The notes under the pieces are model-generated. The model worked only from the letters and a program-made list of their open reading frames with translations, was not told the DNA's origin and searched no databases. Source: Opitutaceae bacterium (GTDB lineage Bacteria > Verrucomicrobiota > Verrucomicrobiia > Opitutales > Opitutaceae). Taken from it: DNA of 64,000 nucleotides. The DNA lies in NCBI GenBank assembly GCA_016794785.1, contig JAEUHC010000001.1:1-64000 (forward strand), written 5' to 3'. The translations under genes and the position numbers were made by a program. Each line of letters starts with the position of its first letter. The stretch's first letter is position 1. Below, piece by piece: positions 27,647 through 36,845 of the stretch.

Positions 27647-27995
27647 GAGATAGTGACTAAGTTGGGTGAATTTGCCAGTCTTAGTGACTAAGCTCGGCTA
27701 GCCGGGCCTTACCCGCATCAGTTGTGAGATAGCCTTGGTCGGGATGACGCGGTTGCCCAGGGTGTGTCGGCGCAATAAGTCCGGCTTCAACAAGTGGGTC
27801 TAAGTGTTTCTTCTTAAAGTAGCTCCGATGCTTAATGCCCACTTTCTCCATGATTGCTGGAACGCTTCGGGCTGCCTGACAGAACTCCAGTATCGTTCGA
27901 ACCGTTGATTGGGCTTCAGCTTGGTCACTCGGCTGAGTGACTAAGTTAGTTGCGGGTTGGTCTGCCGGGCCTGCGGCCGGAGTGACCAAGCTTGG
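27647..27995. repeat. Short repeats of GTGACTAAG/GTGACCAAG at the end of the AlbA_2 gene
   Basis: TAGTGACTAAG occurs at about 27650 and again at about 27682, flanking the stop of the AlbA_2 gene. Related GTGACTAAG, GTGACCAAG and inverted TTGGTCAC words recur at about 27918-27990 inside its C-terminal linker, where they encode a repeated Leu-Val-Thr. They may be replication-slippage or protein-binding repeats. Confidence 0.4.
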
Positions 27996-29540
27996 AGGGG
28001 CGGGCGGAACAGCAACCACGGGCTCGGGCGTTGCCGTATCTAGGGGGGCCAAGAGCACCGCCGCCCGTTCAGCGAAAACGGGTTTGACCCGGAAGGTGCG
28101 ACGTTGGACGGCAGCGTGGATTTCCAACAATTGCTGGTGAACCAGTCGCTCAAGCAGGCGGCCGGTGTCTCCGGGATTGAGTCCGGCCACCGACGCAGCC
28201 TCCAGCGGCCCGAGCGATCCTTGCCGCAGAGTTTGCAGGAAGACCGCCGCCTCGGCGTCGGTGAGCGTAACGCCGAGATGTTGCCGCGCCCATTGCTCGC
28301 GCTGTGAAGTGATGAGCCTCTTCGGGAGAATAACCGCGAACGCTTGGTCGGACCGCTCGTTTTTCAGGATCGGCGGGAGCCGTCCTAACTGTCGCTGATT
28401 GCTGTAAATCGTCCGAATGCCCGTCCCGGCCTGTTCACCAATACCGATCCGCTGGAGCATGGACCGGACGCGTGGATTGCGGACGGGCTTGTCGCCGGGC
28501 TGAAATAGCTCTTCACCGCTCGTGTAAGAAGCTCCCGGATTCCAGAAAAGAATCTGATCACCATAGAACGTGATAATCGCCTTCCGGCTCTGATCGCCAA
28601 AATCCTGGTGCGTAAGCAAATTCAGGAAGGCTTCGCGGAATGCGAGGTAGTCCGGCGGAGCGTCGGAACCATGGAGTGTGCTCGCATCGACCTGAAAAGG
28701 GCGGTCGGCGATGCGCTCGGTGAAATACTGGACGCCTTCGCGCCAGCAACGGACGAGGTTTCCTTCCAGCAGACGACGGTCATCCCAGCGTTCCTCCGGC
28801 ATCAAGTCGGCCGATGACGCGACCAGCTTACGAATGTCCACGATTGCTCGCGCGAGAGTGCGATTGATCGAGGCCGCATTGCCAAAGAGAAGCACCGCCG
28901 CGCGCGTGGGGAGGAGCGCCCCGCCTTCCGTGATGAGGAGTCCAAAGTGATTTAAGAACGCGGTGTCGTCACCAGCCTCTGTCTCGTGAGCGGGGTAACG
29001 GCGGCTGAAAATGCTGCGATACCACGCGATGCTTTCGGGATCGAAACAAGAGGCGAGATCGAGGTCGTGCAGGGGCTCGCTGTCGTAACTGCGAGCGTCG
29101 GCATCGCGGATGAAGCGTTTGATTTCTTCCTCCGTGCAATGCTCATCCCCTCCTCCTCGCCGAATGAACGATTCCCTTAACTCGCGATTCAGGTGAACGG
29201 GTTTCAGATCCCGGCGCGATTCGGGGATGAAGAAGGCGAGAACCGTTTTTCCATCGGCAGTGATGCAGGATTCTTCCGCTGAAATAATGCAGCTCAGTTT
29301 TTCTCCACCCCGAAGGACACTAAGAAAATCGTTCTGCACCTTGTCGGGCTCGAGCACACCCACGATTTCAAATTGGCCGTTGGCTTGTCCGATACCGAAA
29401 ACGATGTGGCCGCCCCCGGTGTTCGCGAAGGCGGAAACGGTGGAATAAGCCTCATGCGGCACCCCGCGCTGGGCCTTTTTGAATTCAATGTCGCGCCATT
29501 CGATCTCGCTGAGGCGCTGGCGAAGTTCGTCGAGGGTCAT
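27681..29540 (-). CDS. AlbA_2 (Schlafen-like) ATP-binding protein inserted in BREX operon
   Basis: 619 aa. The N-terminal AlbA_2/Schlafen-core domain (about residues 1-130) is shown by WRDIEFKKAQRG and VSAFANTGGGHIVFGIG. The RecG-like HATPase_c_4 domain (about 240-400) is shown by FREAFLNLLTHQDFGD and GIGEQAGTGIRTI. C-terminal winged-helix segments (about 440-480 and 540-610) are separated by a Pro/Thr-rich linker with a repeated LVT motif. Proteins of this kind are usually annotated as ATP-binding transcriptional regulators or RNA/DNA-binding defence proteins. It sits between brxC (4-base gap) and the GHKL gene (58-base gap). A BREX regulator or a nested second defence are both possible. Confidence 0.82.
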   Translation of the reverse strand: MTLDELRQRLSEIEWRDIEFKKAQRGVPHEAYSTVSAFANTGGGHIVFGIGQANGQFEIVGVLEPDKVQNDFLSVLRGGEKLSCIISAEESCITADGKTVLAFFIPESRRDLKPVHLNRELRESFIRRGGGDEHCTEEEIKRFIRDADARSYDSEPLHDLDLASCFDPESIAWYRSIFSRRYPAHETEAGDDTAFLNHFGLLITEGGALLPTRAAVLLFGNAASINRTLARAIVDIRKLVASSADLMPEERWDDRRLLEGNLVRCWREGVQYFTERIADRPFQVDASTLHGSDAPPDYLAFREAFLNLLTHQDFGDQSRKAIITFYGDQILFWNPGASYTSGEELFQPGDKPVRNPRVRSMLQRIGIGEQAGTGIRTIYSNQRQLGRLPPILKNERSDQAFAVILPKRLITSQREQWARQHLGVTLTDAEAAVFLQTLRQGSLGPLEAASVAGLNPGDTGRLLERLVHQQLLEIHAAVQRRTFRVKPVFAERAAVLLAPLDTATPEPVVAVPPAPPSLVTPAAGPADQPATNLVTQPSDQAEAQSTVRTILEFCQAARSVPAIMEKVGIKHRSYFKKKHLDPLVEAGLIAPTHPGQPRHPDQGYLTTDAGKARLAELSH

Positions 29541-29544
29541 GGGG

Positions 29545-32500
29545 TCAGGTTACCACGATCCGAACCTTCGCCGGGTCCCTGCCTTTGAGCATCTGGTCAA
29601 GATATTCGCCCATGCGTCGGCGAACCTCGTCCGGTGTCGCCGGGCTGCCATCCGGGAAGAGCGCCGCGCGCAAGCCGGCTAAATCAAAACTGAGCTTGGT
29701 CAGTCCAGAGAGCGCCTGTTGCAAGGCGTCGAGGAACTCCTTGGTGATTTCTTCTGGAAGCTGTTTCGCGGAAACAAACCCCTGAATCATTTTCTTCTGA
29801 GCAGGTTTCAGCAGCTCAAAGTTTGCCTGGATGACGGGATCAGCCAAGTCGCTGAGGAGAGCTTGTGTCCATGCCGAGTAGACGGATTCAAGTTGTGATT
29901 TGAGCTGATTCAGCCGCGTCTCCGCTGAGACGGTCGTAGGTTCCAAGCGCGGCCAGTAGTCAGCCTGGGGTTCGCTATCGAGGTCCTTTTCGGTAAGCGG
30001 GCGCCCGGTCTTAAGCGCACCAAACTCATTTTCCAAATCGGTCAGTTGTTGCCGATTGATGACCTCGATCACGGCCAGCCGACGCAGAGCGGCCAGCCGC
30101 TCATCACGAAGGATCGCGGACTTCGCTTTGTCCTGTGCGAGGCTCAACCGGGCACGTCGGTAAAGATCAAGATAGGCCCGGATGTAGTCGGTCTTGAGTT
30201 TGCGAAGCGTCTTTTCCAGTTGGGCTTTGAAAGCATCGGATTCGCGGTTTTCAGGGATGCGAATCTGGCCCAACAATTCGGTGCGAGCCTTGCGGCCTTC
30301 CGCGACCCACGGGTGCTCGTCGGTCAACACTGTCTCCGCCTGCGTGAGGTAGTTGGTTAGCTGGCCGATATCGCGGACGAACCGCTCCATCGAATCGATT
30401 TCGGCGAGGCGTTGAAAAGCAGCTTTGTGCGAGGCGATTTCCGCGGTGGCCAAGTGGAAATTTTTGATTTTGCCGGGCGTATTGTAGGCTTGGAGCCCTT
30501 CAAGGAACTCCTTGCACCGGCGCATCGTCTCGCCGACTTGGGCCACTTCGGCATCCGAATACAGCGACTGTCCCCAGAACGGCAGGCCGTTGAGCAACTG
30601 CTGGCGGGCGAGCACGAGTTTTTCCACTCGCTCGGCAACAGTCTTCTGGAGTTGTTGCACCGGGGCGGTTTCGCCTTGGGTAACTTGAATAGCGAGTCCC
30701 GGAGCCAAACCAAGCAACTCGAACAACGCCTTGAGTCCGGAAACATTCCAGTCCTTGGGTTTTTCGAGATGCTTGAATGCGACGAGTTCAGCCAGCGGAG
30801 TGGTGGCGAGTGCTGCGAGATTCGTGGCGTCAAACTTTGCGCCGGGAATGGCGAGCACCGCATCGCCATTGTAGACGAGGGATGTCGCCAGCACTGAGAC
30901 CCAACAGGGCTCCAAGCGAAGGGTGCCGGGAGCCATGTAGTCCACGTCGCGCTCCAGCACAGTGATGACCTCGGCGCGGTTCAGAACCTGGCCCTGTCCT
31001 TTGGCGTCGAGCTTGTCTAAGATGAACTTCGCGCCGGGCGACTGCGAAGGAACCACCCGATCACCGTCGAGCAAGCCGAGTGCATCGAGAATTGCAGACG
31101 CCTGCTTGGTGCGGTTCGTTTGGCTCAACCCGCGGATGGCCTCTTGAGCGGCTTGCGTTGCGTTGCCGTCGCGACCGTAGGTAACGAGCGTCGAAAAGAT
31201 CGGATATTGCGGAGCCTGATCGTGGAAGTGGCCTGCGAGGCTTATCGAAGCAACGAGGTTGATGGCATCGCGCACGTTGAGGTTGCCTCCGCCACCTGCG
31301 CCCTTGAGCGCGTTGACGAGGGTCTTCCGATTGCCCTGGTAAGAAACGGAAATGGCCGTGAGCAGTTGCTCGCGCAGCCATTTGGTCAGGCGAAGCAGAT
31401 ACTCGGTCGCCTTCTTTTCGTAGACCTGTTTTTTGACCCCGGACGCGATCGACGCGAGGTCGAGTGCTCCCGCATAGAGACGCAACGCCGTGATGAATTC
31501 GGGCTGCTTGTCGTCGAGCCTGAAGAACACTTCGTCCGAGCGTTTCTCATCGGAGTAACGGGGCGGATCGAACGGTTGAATAAAATAGAGATAGAAGTCC
31601 CGATTAGGAACAGCGGTGGAACGCTCGTTGGGTGCGCCGAAAAACAAGTAGCCCAGTCTGCCGGCCTTGTGCTCACGCCATTCGATCTCGTGTTGCCAAA
31701 TCTGATAGCCGGTGACGTGGGTGGGCACGTCGGTGCATTCGAGCACCTGTCGCAAGGCGTCGTAATAGAAACGATCCAGCGCGCCGTTATCGAGGCTCTC
31801 CGCCCGTTTTTCGACCAACGCATCGTAGTCGTCGGTCTTTTTCAGATCGAGAAACCACTGGCGGTTATCGACGTTGGCCGAAATAAACTGACCACTGACG
31901 GTCTTATGGATTTCACGGAGCGTCGTTTCGACGACAGTCAAGAGATCCTCCGCAGGTTCGCCGCCAAGCTCGGCCGCCCCGGAATGGAACAGGCAAAGAT
32001 GATCCCGCAATTCCTCCGGCGTCAGGCCAAGGGAAGAGTGAATATCTCCCGTGGTGAGTCGGTGAACCGAAAGCCCCCGCACGATGCGCAGCGCCATCGG
32101 CTTGTAGGTCTTCTTGGGAAAGGCGCTCTGAATCTTGGCATCAAGTGTCGAACTGCATTCCATGATCGCCTTCACATCCGGATTTGCGCGATGCGCAGCG
32201 TTGTCGATGATAGCCTCCCAATAGCTATCGAAGGCGAGGACTCCGGGGCGGTCTTCCGGCACAGTCTCTTTCACCAAGCCTTTGATGGCTTGAGAAATGA
32301 TCTGAAGCACGCCGCGCTTTTCAACGATCGGGATGCGTTGAAACGTATCGACATAGTCCGGATGAATCGGAAACAGGGCACAGAACTCGTCCATTCGCTC
32401 GGCCATTCCTCCATAGAACTTGGCGTATGGCTCCAAGTAGGCGCGAACCTGTGCTAGTTGCTGGCTGGTTTTCTTGAGCAGGCGATTCGAGACGACGAAT

Positions 32501-33255
32501 TTAACGTCGGTCGTGACGATTTTCACCTGTTGGAAGCGATCCTTCACGCGGCCCAAGCTATCGGCGACATGGGCGAAACGCTGGCTGTCGAAAATTGCCT
32601 CTTGAACGCCGGCAACGAAGCGAAAACGGATGTCCTTACAGACTTCTCCCACTTCGCGGAGGAAGCCGAGATCGAGGATAAGCGCCTGGTCTTTTCGACT
32701 GCGCAAGTAATCAAGAAGTTCATCGACGACCAAGAGTAGTCCCTTGTCGGGATACTTTTTTTGGAACGCCGCCATCATGTCCTCCAATGAACTCTTGTTT
32801 TCCTTCACCTTGTCGGCGGCAGGAAAATGGAACGGCGTGCCCCACTCAGCCATCGATTCTTCGATGGAGGTGGTGACGATGTCCCGGAGCGACATTGTAA
32901 CTGCACCGATTTCGATCCGCAGCACCTTGAAGCGCCCGGCAATTGACGCTGCTGACTCGCGCACCTTTGGATTAGTGATCAAAGGCGCCAGCGCTTCGTT
33001 CTCCGCGACGGCCGAAACCACTGACATAAGGTGGGACTTACCCGTGCCGTAGTTGCCCACGATCAGGAGTCCCTTGTTGTCCTGCGGCGTGTCGAACTGT
33101 ATCTGGGGGAACACCAGATCGGTCAGCCGCTGGGCCATCGGATCTGAGATTTCATAGGTCGATACCAGAACCTTGGCTGCGGCGCTCTTGTTCGCATCGC
33201 GTAGCTGAATGATCGACTCAATCGGATGAAATTGGACTAGGTCTTGGTATTTCAT
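29545..33255 (-). CDS. brxC: BREX ATPase BrxC (type 3, DUF6079-like)
   Basis: 1236-aa P-loop ATPase of BREX. Walker A at about residues 64-74 ([16 protein letters not shown]) and Walker B at about 172-180 ([15 protein letters not shown]). The N-terminus [15 protein letters not shown] is typical of BREX-3 BrxC/PglY relatives. The long C-terminal region is helical with coiled-coil-like stretches, for example around residues 880-1120. Its ATG overlaps the brxF stop by one base. BrxC is a core component needed for protection; its biochemical role is still poorly defined in the literature. Confidence 0.9.
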   Translation of the reverse strand: MKYQDLVQFHPIESIIQLRDANKSAAAKVLVSTYEISDPMAQRLTDLVFPQIQFDTPQDNKGLLIVGNYGTGKSHLMSVVSAVAENEALAPLITNPKVRESAASIAGRFKVLRIEIGAVTMSLRDIVTTSIEESMAEWGTPFHFPAADKVKENKSSLEDMMAAFQKKYPDKGLLLVVDELLDYLRSRKDQALILDLGFLREVGEVCKDIRFRFVAGVQEAIFDSQRFAHVADSLGRVKDRFQQVKIVTTDVKFVVSNRLLKKTSQQLAQVRAYLEPYAKFYGGMAERMDEFCALFPIHPDYVDTFQRIPIVEKRGVLQIISQAIKGLVKETVPEDRPGVLAFDSYWEAIIDNAAHRANPDVKAIMECSSTLDAKIQSAFPKKTYKPMALRIVRGLSVHRLTTGDIHSSLGLTPEELRDHLCLFHSGAAELGGEPAEDLLTVVETTLREIHKTVSGQFISANVDNRQWFLDLKKTDDYDALVEKRAESLDNGALDRFYYDALRQVLECTDVPTHVTGYQIWQHEIEWREHKAGRLGYLFFGAPNERSTAVPNRDFYLYFIQPFDPPRYSDEKRSDEVFFRLDDKQPEFITALRLYAGALDLASIASGVKKQVYEKKATEYLLRLTKWLREQLLTAISVSYQGNRKTLVNALKGAGGGGNLNVRDAINLVASISLAGHFHDQAPQYPIFSTLVTYGRDGNATQAAQEAIRGLSQTNRTKQASAILDALGLLDGDRVVPSQSPGAKFILDKLDAKGQGQVLNRAEVITVLERDVDYMAPGTLRLEPCWVSVLATSLVYNGDAVLAIPGAKFDATNLAALATTPLAELVAFKHLEKPKDWNVSGLKALFELLGLAPGLAIQVTQGETAPVQQLQKTVAERVEKLVLARQQLLNGLPFWGQSLYSDAEVAQVGETMRRCKEFLEGLQAYNTPGKIKNFHLATAEIASHKAAFQRLAEIDSMERFVRDIGQLTNYLTQAETVLTDEHPWVAEGRKARTELLGQIRIPENRESDAFKAQLEKTLRKLKTDYIRAYLDLYRRARLSLAQDKAKSAILRDERLAALRRLAVIEVINRQQLTDLENEFGALKTGRPLTEKDLDSEPQADYWPRLEPTTVSAETRLNQLKSQLESVYSAWTQALLSDLADPVIQANFELLKPAQKKMIQGFVSAKQLPEEITKEFLDALQQALSGLTKLSFDLAGLRAALFPDGSPATPDEVRRRMGEYLDQMLKGRDPAKVRIVVT

Positions 33256-33746
33256 TAGTAGGCGTGGAACGTAGGCTCGCTGCGGTCGAGAGTGATGATG
33301 GGAACGGAAGGAACCTCTTCGGAGTAGAACTCCGGGTGGTCAGGGTAACCGTGGACGAATCGCTTTCCCTCAATTCGTCCGGTCAAAGTGAATGCGACGA
33401 AAGTGTTCTGGCTGATGCTACAAGCGAGCCGTAATGGGTCGCATCGCAGGGCAGGGTTAAAAAGAATATCGGTCCCGTCGATGCACACGCCTGCGCGAGT
33501 GCCATCGATGAATTGGCGGACTGTATCTTCGATTACTAGGGGGCGAGTGCGCGGCGATGTTTCCAACAAACGAATTCCAAGCGGCTCACCCAGGCTTAAG
33601 AACTGCATTGCACGCGCGGCTGCGATGCTCTGCAAAAAAGCGCTCTTCCCTGAACCGGCATCTCCGATGACCAAGACGAGGCGATGGCGCCCGCTCCTAG
33701 CATGACGAATTGTCTCGTCGATTTTTTCGGGAAATCCGGAACTCAT
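33255..33746 (-). CDS. brxF: BREX-3 P-loop protein BrxF
   Basis: 163 aa. Small ATPase-like protein with Walker [18 protein letters not shown] (about residues 25-41), found only in type 3 BREX, where it heads the operon directly before brxC. Here it is the first gene, with brxC overlapping its stop. Its presence together with brxHII and a Zn-ribbon pglXI fixes the subtype as BREX type 3. The promoter must lie in 33747-34016, but no clear -35/-10 pair was found. Confidence 0.88.
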   Translation of the reverse strand: MSSGFPEKIDETIRHARSGRHRLVLVIGDAGSGKSAFLQSIAAARAMQFLSLGEPLGIRLLETSPRTRPLVIEDTVRQFIDGTRAGVCIDGTDILFNPALRCDPLRLACSISQNTFVAFTLTGRIEGKRFVHGYPDHPEFYSEEVPSVPIITLDRSEPTFHAY

Positions 33747-34059
33747 TTGGCAATCTGGACGCTGGGTCCGAAGTTCGCGCTAGGCCACCGCAAAACATTG
33801 CTGGGCAGAACAGTTGGAAATACTGGATGTTGATCGAATCATCGGGCTCAGTTTGCCAGTTACGTCATTCAGAGAAATTGAGTCAGGCCAACTGAAATCC
33901 ATCGCCAGCGGCGATACCGCGCGGGAGTGCGGCGGAGAATACAACTGTTCCCGCTTCTGATTCATGGTGCCGGAGGGAAAGACTTTGTTGTCGGCCTTTG
34001 CCCAAGGTTTTTTGGCGTAAAAAAAGCGGCCGGTTGAACCGGTCGCCTTATCCTGCGTT
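33747..34059. other. Leader region of the BREX operon
   Basis: No convincing gene. A 95-codon frame on the minus strand (33780-34067) starts at an ATGA overlap with the preceding stop but runs through a strong terminator hairpin and has no recognisable content. The region carries the terminator of the 34060 gene and presumably the BREX promoter. Confidence 0.5.
34016..34047 (-). terminator. Rho-independent terminator after the 34060 gene
   Basis: Hairpin GCGGCCGG (34026-34033) / CCGGTCGC (34039-34046) with a short loop, followed on the minus strand by a run of seven or more T. It separates the replication/transfer transcript from the BREX operon. Confidence 0.8.
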
Positions 34060-34362
34060 TTACTCATTCTGAGCTTGGGCCTTCAACTCGGAGAGCCGGC
34101 TGAAGATAAACGTGTGGGCCTGATCGGCGAGCTTCGCCATCAAAGGCAGGTCATCACGGCCGAAGCTGTCCGAATCGTGAAATTCTTTCGCCTCATCCAT
34201 GTAGGTCCGGGCGAAAGACACATTGTAATACTTCTGTTGATCTACGTCGTTTTCCCACACGACGGCCTTGATCCGGCCGAGACGGAATGTCTCGACCGGA
34301 GGTTTGCCGCCGACGGGAGCGGGATTGGATTTCGATGCAGTCCGATCATTTTTGGAGGGCAT
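34060..34362 (-). CDS. Small conserved-type protein of unknown function
   Basis: 100 aa from the ATG at 34362 (MPSKNDRTAS), supported by an upstream AAAGGA Shine-Dalgarno sequence. A basic, disordered N-terminus is followed by a beta-rich core (FRLGRIKAVVWENDVDQQKY) and a helical tail (MAKLADQAHTFIFSRL). It is compatible with a small single-stranded nucleic-acid-binding fold, but this is not demonstrated. It lies downstream of the primase, just before a terminator. Confidence 0.7.
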   Translation of the reverse strand: MPSKNDRTASKSNPAPVGGKPPVETFRLGRIKAVVWENDVDQQKYYNVSFARTYMDEAKEFHDSDSFGRDDLPLMAKLADQAHTFIFSRLSELKAQAQNE

Positions 34363-34455
34363 AGTGGTTCCTTTTTTCTGATGGGTGAGGAGCGGTGTTG
34401 CTCTCACGTTCAAAATGCGGGCAATCAACCGACGCGACGCGTCGGTGAGAGAACA

Positions 34456-34740
34456 TTAATAGTCCTCCGGGAGCAGAATCGTCGTCGCCGACCGATCCCA
34501 TTCCGTGATGATCCAAAACTTCGTGCCGTCAGCGGCGTGATAGACCGAGAAGATCCGGGAGCCATCAACCAATGCCTGGTCGTCGGCCGCGCGGTCTTCG
34601 GGACAAACGTCGCCCCAGTCACCGGACTGGTGGCGAGCAAGCGCCTGCAGTATATCGATGTTCGGAATCGCCGCGAGCGCGGTGGGCGTCGCGACGATCT
34701 TGCCGAACGGGAACTTCGTTTCCGGGATGACGGTGCGCAT
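34456..34740 (-). CDS. Small protein of unknown function coupled to primase
   Basis: 94 aa starting at ATG 34740 (MRTVIPETKFPFG), two bases after the primase stop, so translation is probably coupled. It contains LQALARHQSGDWGDVC and FWIITEWDRSATTILLPEDY. I believe similar proteins are common on mobile elements without known function. No domain is recognised. Confidence 0.7.
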   Translation of the reverse strand: MRTVIPETKFPFGKIVATPTALAAIPNIDILQALARHQSGDWGDVCPEDRAADDQALVDGSRIFSVYHAADGTKFWIITEWDRSATTILLPEDY

Positions 34741-34742
34741 GG

Positions 34743-35828
34743 TCAGGTGAGCTTGAGCAGTTGCACCTCTTCGGCGGTAAGGTGATCCGGCTGGCAATCC
34801 TGCCGGCTGAACGACACCACCCGGACGAAGGCTCGCAGCGACAGCCGCTGCAAGACCCACTCCCGGCCCAGAAACCCGGCTTCGTTCTGATCAAACACGA
34901 CGATGACGCGCGAGTCGGGCGCGAGGTGCTCCAGCAAGAGCTTCTCCTGCGCCATCGACATGGAGCAGCCCATGAGCGCGACGCACTTTCGCACGCCGTG
35001 CTGCCAGAGCTTCATCACGCCGAAGTAACCCTCGACAATCACCAACGGCGCCTCGGGCGGTTCACGCAATGCTTGGGCGAGGCGAAAGACCTCGACTGAT
35101 TTCTTGAACCCGTCGGGCAGCCGATACTTCGGCCGACCGTCGGGCGGCACACCGGGCCAGCGTCCCGCATAACCGACCAATTCGCCGCCGACGTTGTGAA
35201 TCGGAATCGCGATGCGACCGGACATGACACCCTTCGCACAGTAGCCGATCCTGAATTCAGCGACCGTTTCCTGCGTAAGCCCGCGCTCCGTCAAATACGG
35301 ATGCGACGGATCGAGTTCCAATTTGAAACTCAGCGTCCGGTTCGGGCCGACCTCCTCCTTGGGCGGGCGGCCCGGTGGGGCACCCGACTTCGGCGAAGAT
35401 GAACTCGGCGGCGGAGGCAAGACCTCGGCCACGTGAGCATCACCAGCGGGCGAACCGCGCGAACTGCGCTCGGAGGGTTGATCCTTGGCTTCACGATCGT
35501 GCGCGGCGTTGAGCTGCGCACGTTCCAAGCCGAACCATTCAACGAGGCGGTTGGCCGCCTCCATCGGGTCGACGTTGTCCATCTTGGCGACAAAATCCAA
35601 AACGTTGCCGCCACACTTGCACTCGCTAAAACAATTCCAGCAGTTCTTAGTGAGACTGACACGAAACTGCGTCGCGTTGGTGCCCTGGTGAATCGGGCAC
35701 GGCCCGCTCAAACTATCGTTGGAACGCTTGAATCCGGCCATGAGCCGGTAGTGCTCCAGCACCTGCTCCATCGAGACGGCCGCTTTCACGGCCCTAAAAT
35801 CCACAAAACGTGATACGGTCTTGGGCAT
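34743..35828 (-). CDS. DnaG-like primase with CHC2 zinc finger and Toprim domain
   Basis: 361 aa. The N-terminal zinc-binding region has Cys44 and His47 (GPCPIHQGT) and a Cys cluster at 63-72 (CWNCFSECKCGG). After a proline-rich linker (about 130-160) come the RNA-polymerase basic region (YLTERGLTQETVAEFRIGY) and a Toprim core with LVIVEGYFGVM and VIVVFDQNEAG, the conserved Glu and Asp-x-Asn acidic residues. It synthesises primers for element replication or for the transferred strand. A good AAAGGA Shine-Dalgarno sequence lies 7 bases before the ATG, in contrast to neighbouring leaderless-type genes. It is about 600 residues' worth shorter in arrangement than chromosomal DnaG and has no C-terminal helicase-binding domain visible. 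Confidence 0.9.
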   Translation of the reverse strand: MPKTVSRFVDFRAVKAAVSMEQVLEHYRLMAGFKRSNDSLSGPCPIHQGTNATQFRVSLTKNCWNCFSECKCGGNVLDFVAKMDNVDPMEAANRLVEWFGLERAQLNAAHDREAKDQPSERSSRGSPAGDAHVAEVLPPPPSSSSPKSGAPPGRPPKEEVGPNRTLSFKLELDPSHPYLTERGLTQETVAEFRIGYCAKGVMSGRIAIPIHNVGGELVGYAGRWPGVPPDGRPKYRLPDGFKKSVEVFRLAQALREPPEAPLVIVEGYFGVMKLWQHGVRKCVALMGCSMSMAQEKLLLEHLAPDSRVIVVFDQNEAGFLGREWVLQRLSLRAFVRVVSFSRQDCQPDHLTAEEVQLLKLT

Positions 35829-35897
35829 GATAATTCCTTTCTGCTTTGAGAAACAACTCGGGCGATCCGGATTGGAGCGCCTTCCGTTACCAGCCTA

Positions 35898-36845
35898 TCA
35901 CGCCGCGCGTTTCTGACCTAAAGGGGTTGTCCACAGCCCGGAGAGCCTCTCCGTGCCACCGCCCGCGCAGAGCCATGGCAACTCGAACACATCGCTGGCT
36001 GCGCCTTCGGCGGTCGCGCTTGCGAGCGTGGTCGCATCGGTCACTAGGAAAATCCCGCGACCGTGAGGCAGCGTGGCACAGACCTCGGCGAGGTGCTGCG
36101 CGCGTTCGGCCGAAGTCGTTACCAACAGGACGCGGAGGCGAGTAGCGCCGAAGCGCTCCTTGGGAACCTCCTCCCGCCATGTCGCCTCATAGGCGAGGAG
36201 CTTCCGCAATAATGACGACTGCGTCAGCGCAGTTCGCGTGAGCGGCATGGTCGCGCGGTCGGCCTCGACGAAGAACACCACGCGCTCATCGGTGGCGCGC
36301 GACTCCAGCGCAAAGGTGCGATCCGGCACGACGCCAACCCTGCGCGAGTCCTTGCCTTGGCGCACGGTCACTGACCAACGAAACGTCTGACGGTTGGCCG
36401 AGGCCTCGGCGAGTTGCTCTTCGGTCAGAAGACGCGGCCGGCCCGAAGCACGGCAGGCGCGCACAAACGCCGTCATCACGTCGGCGACCAACAGCGTGTG
36501 CTGCAAGTAAAGCTGCTTGATGTTGCGGTTGTCGTAGCGCGATCGCTTGCGGCCGGGCTTTTCGAGCATGCGGCTGCCGGCGCGACCCAGCGCGTAGACG
36601 ATCGGCTGTGGCTTCTCCTCGGAGAAATAGCGCAACTGCGCGCGCGGGCGATCCAAGTAACCGTCATGAAAAAGACGCTGCAAGCGCTTGAGCACATGCT
36701 GCGTGCTTCCGCCCACGAGGGCGAGAATCTGCCGCGAACTCAGGAATCGATGCAAAGCGACGTGCTGCAAAATTTCCCGGTCGCGGTTCGTAAACTGCAA
36801 ATCTTGGTCACTGGCGGTCCGCTTGAAGCGGGGTTTTCGTATCAC
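35898..36845 (-). CDS. Replication-relaxation family protein
   Basis: 315 aa from GTG 36845, placed six bases after a TACACT -10 box. An upstream GTG at 36863 would lie before that promoter. The N-terminal winged helix (LQFTNRDREILQHVALHRFL, SSRQILALVGG, VLKRLQRLFHDGYLDRP) is typical of the replication-relaxation family (PF13814) on plasmids and integrative elements. The C-terminal half (VVFFEADRATMPLTRT, LRVLLVTTSAERAQHLAEV) is like the alpha/beta domain of these proteins. It probably acts in plasmid-type replication or transfer initiation. It overlaps the methylase stop by 4 bases. Confidence 0.8.
   Translation of the reverse strand: MIRKPRFKRTASDQDLQFTNRDREILQHVALHRFLSSRQILALVGGSTQHVLKRLQRLFHDGYLDRPRAQLRYFSEEKPQPIVYALGRAGSRMLEKPGRKRSRYDNRNIKQLYLQHTLLVADVMTAFVRACRASGRPRLLTEEQLAEASANRQTFRWSVTVRQGKDSRRVGVVPDRTFALESRATDERVVFFVEADRATMPLTRTALTQSSLLRKLLAYEATWREEVPKERFGATRLRVLLVTTSAERAQHLAEVCATLPHGRGIFLVTDATTLASATAEGAASDVFELPWLCAGGGTERLSGLWTTPLGQKRAA

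Noticed and set aside
33780..34067. 95-codon minus frame with an ATGA overlap to the 34060 gene
   Set aside because: It runs through a strong terminator hairpin with a T-run and has no recognisable features.
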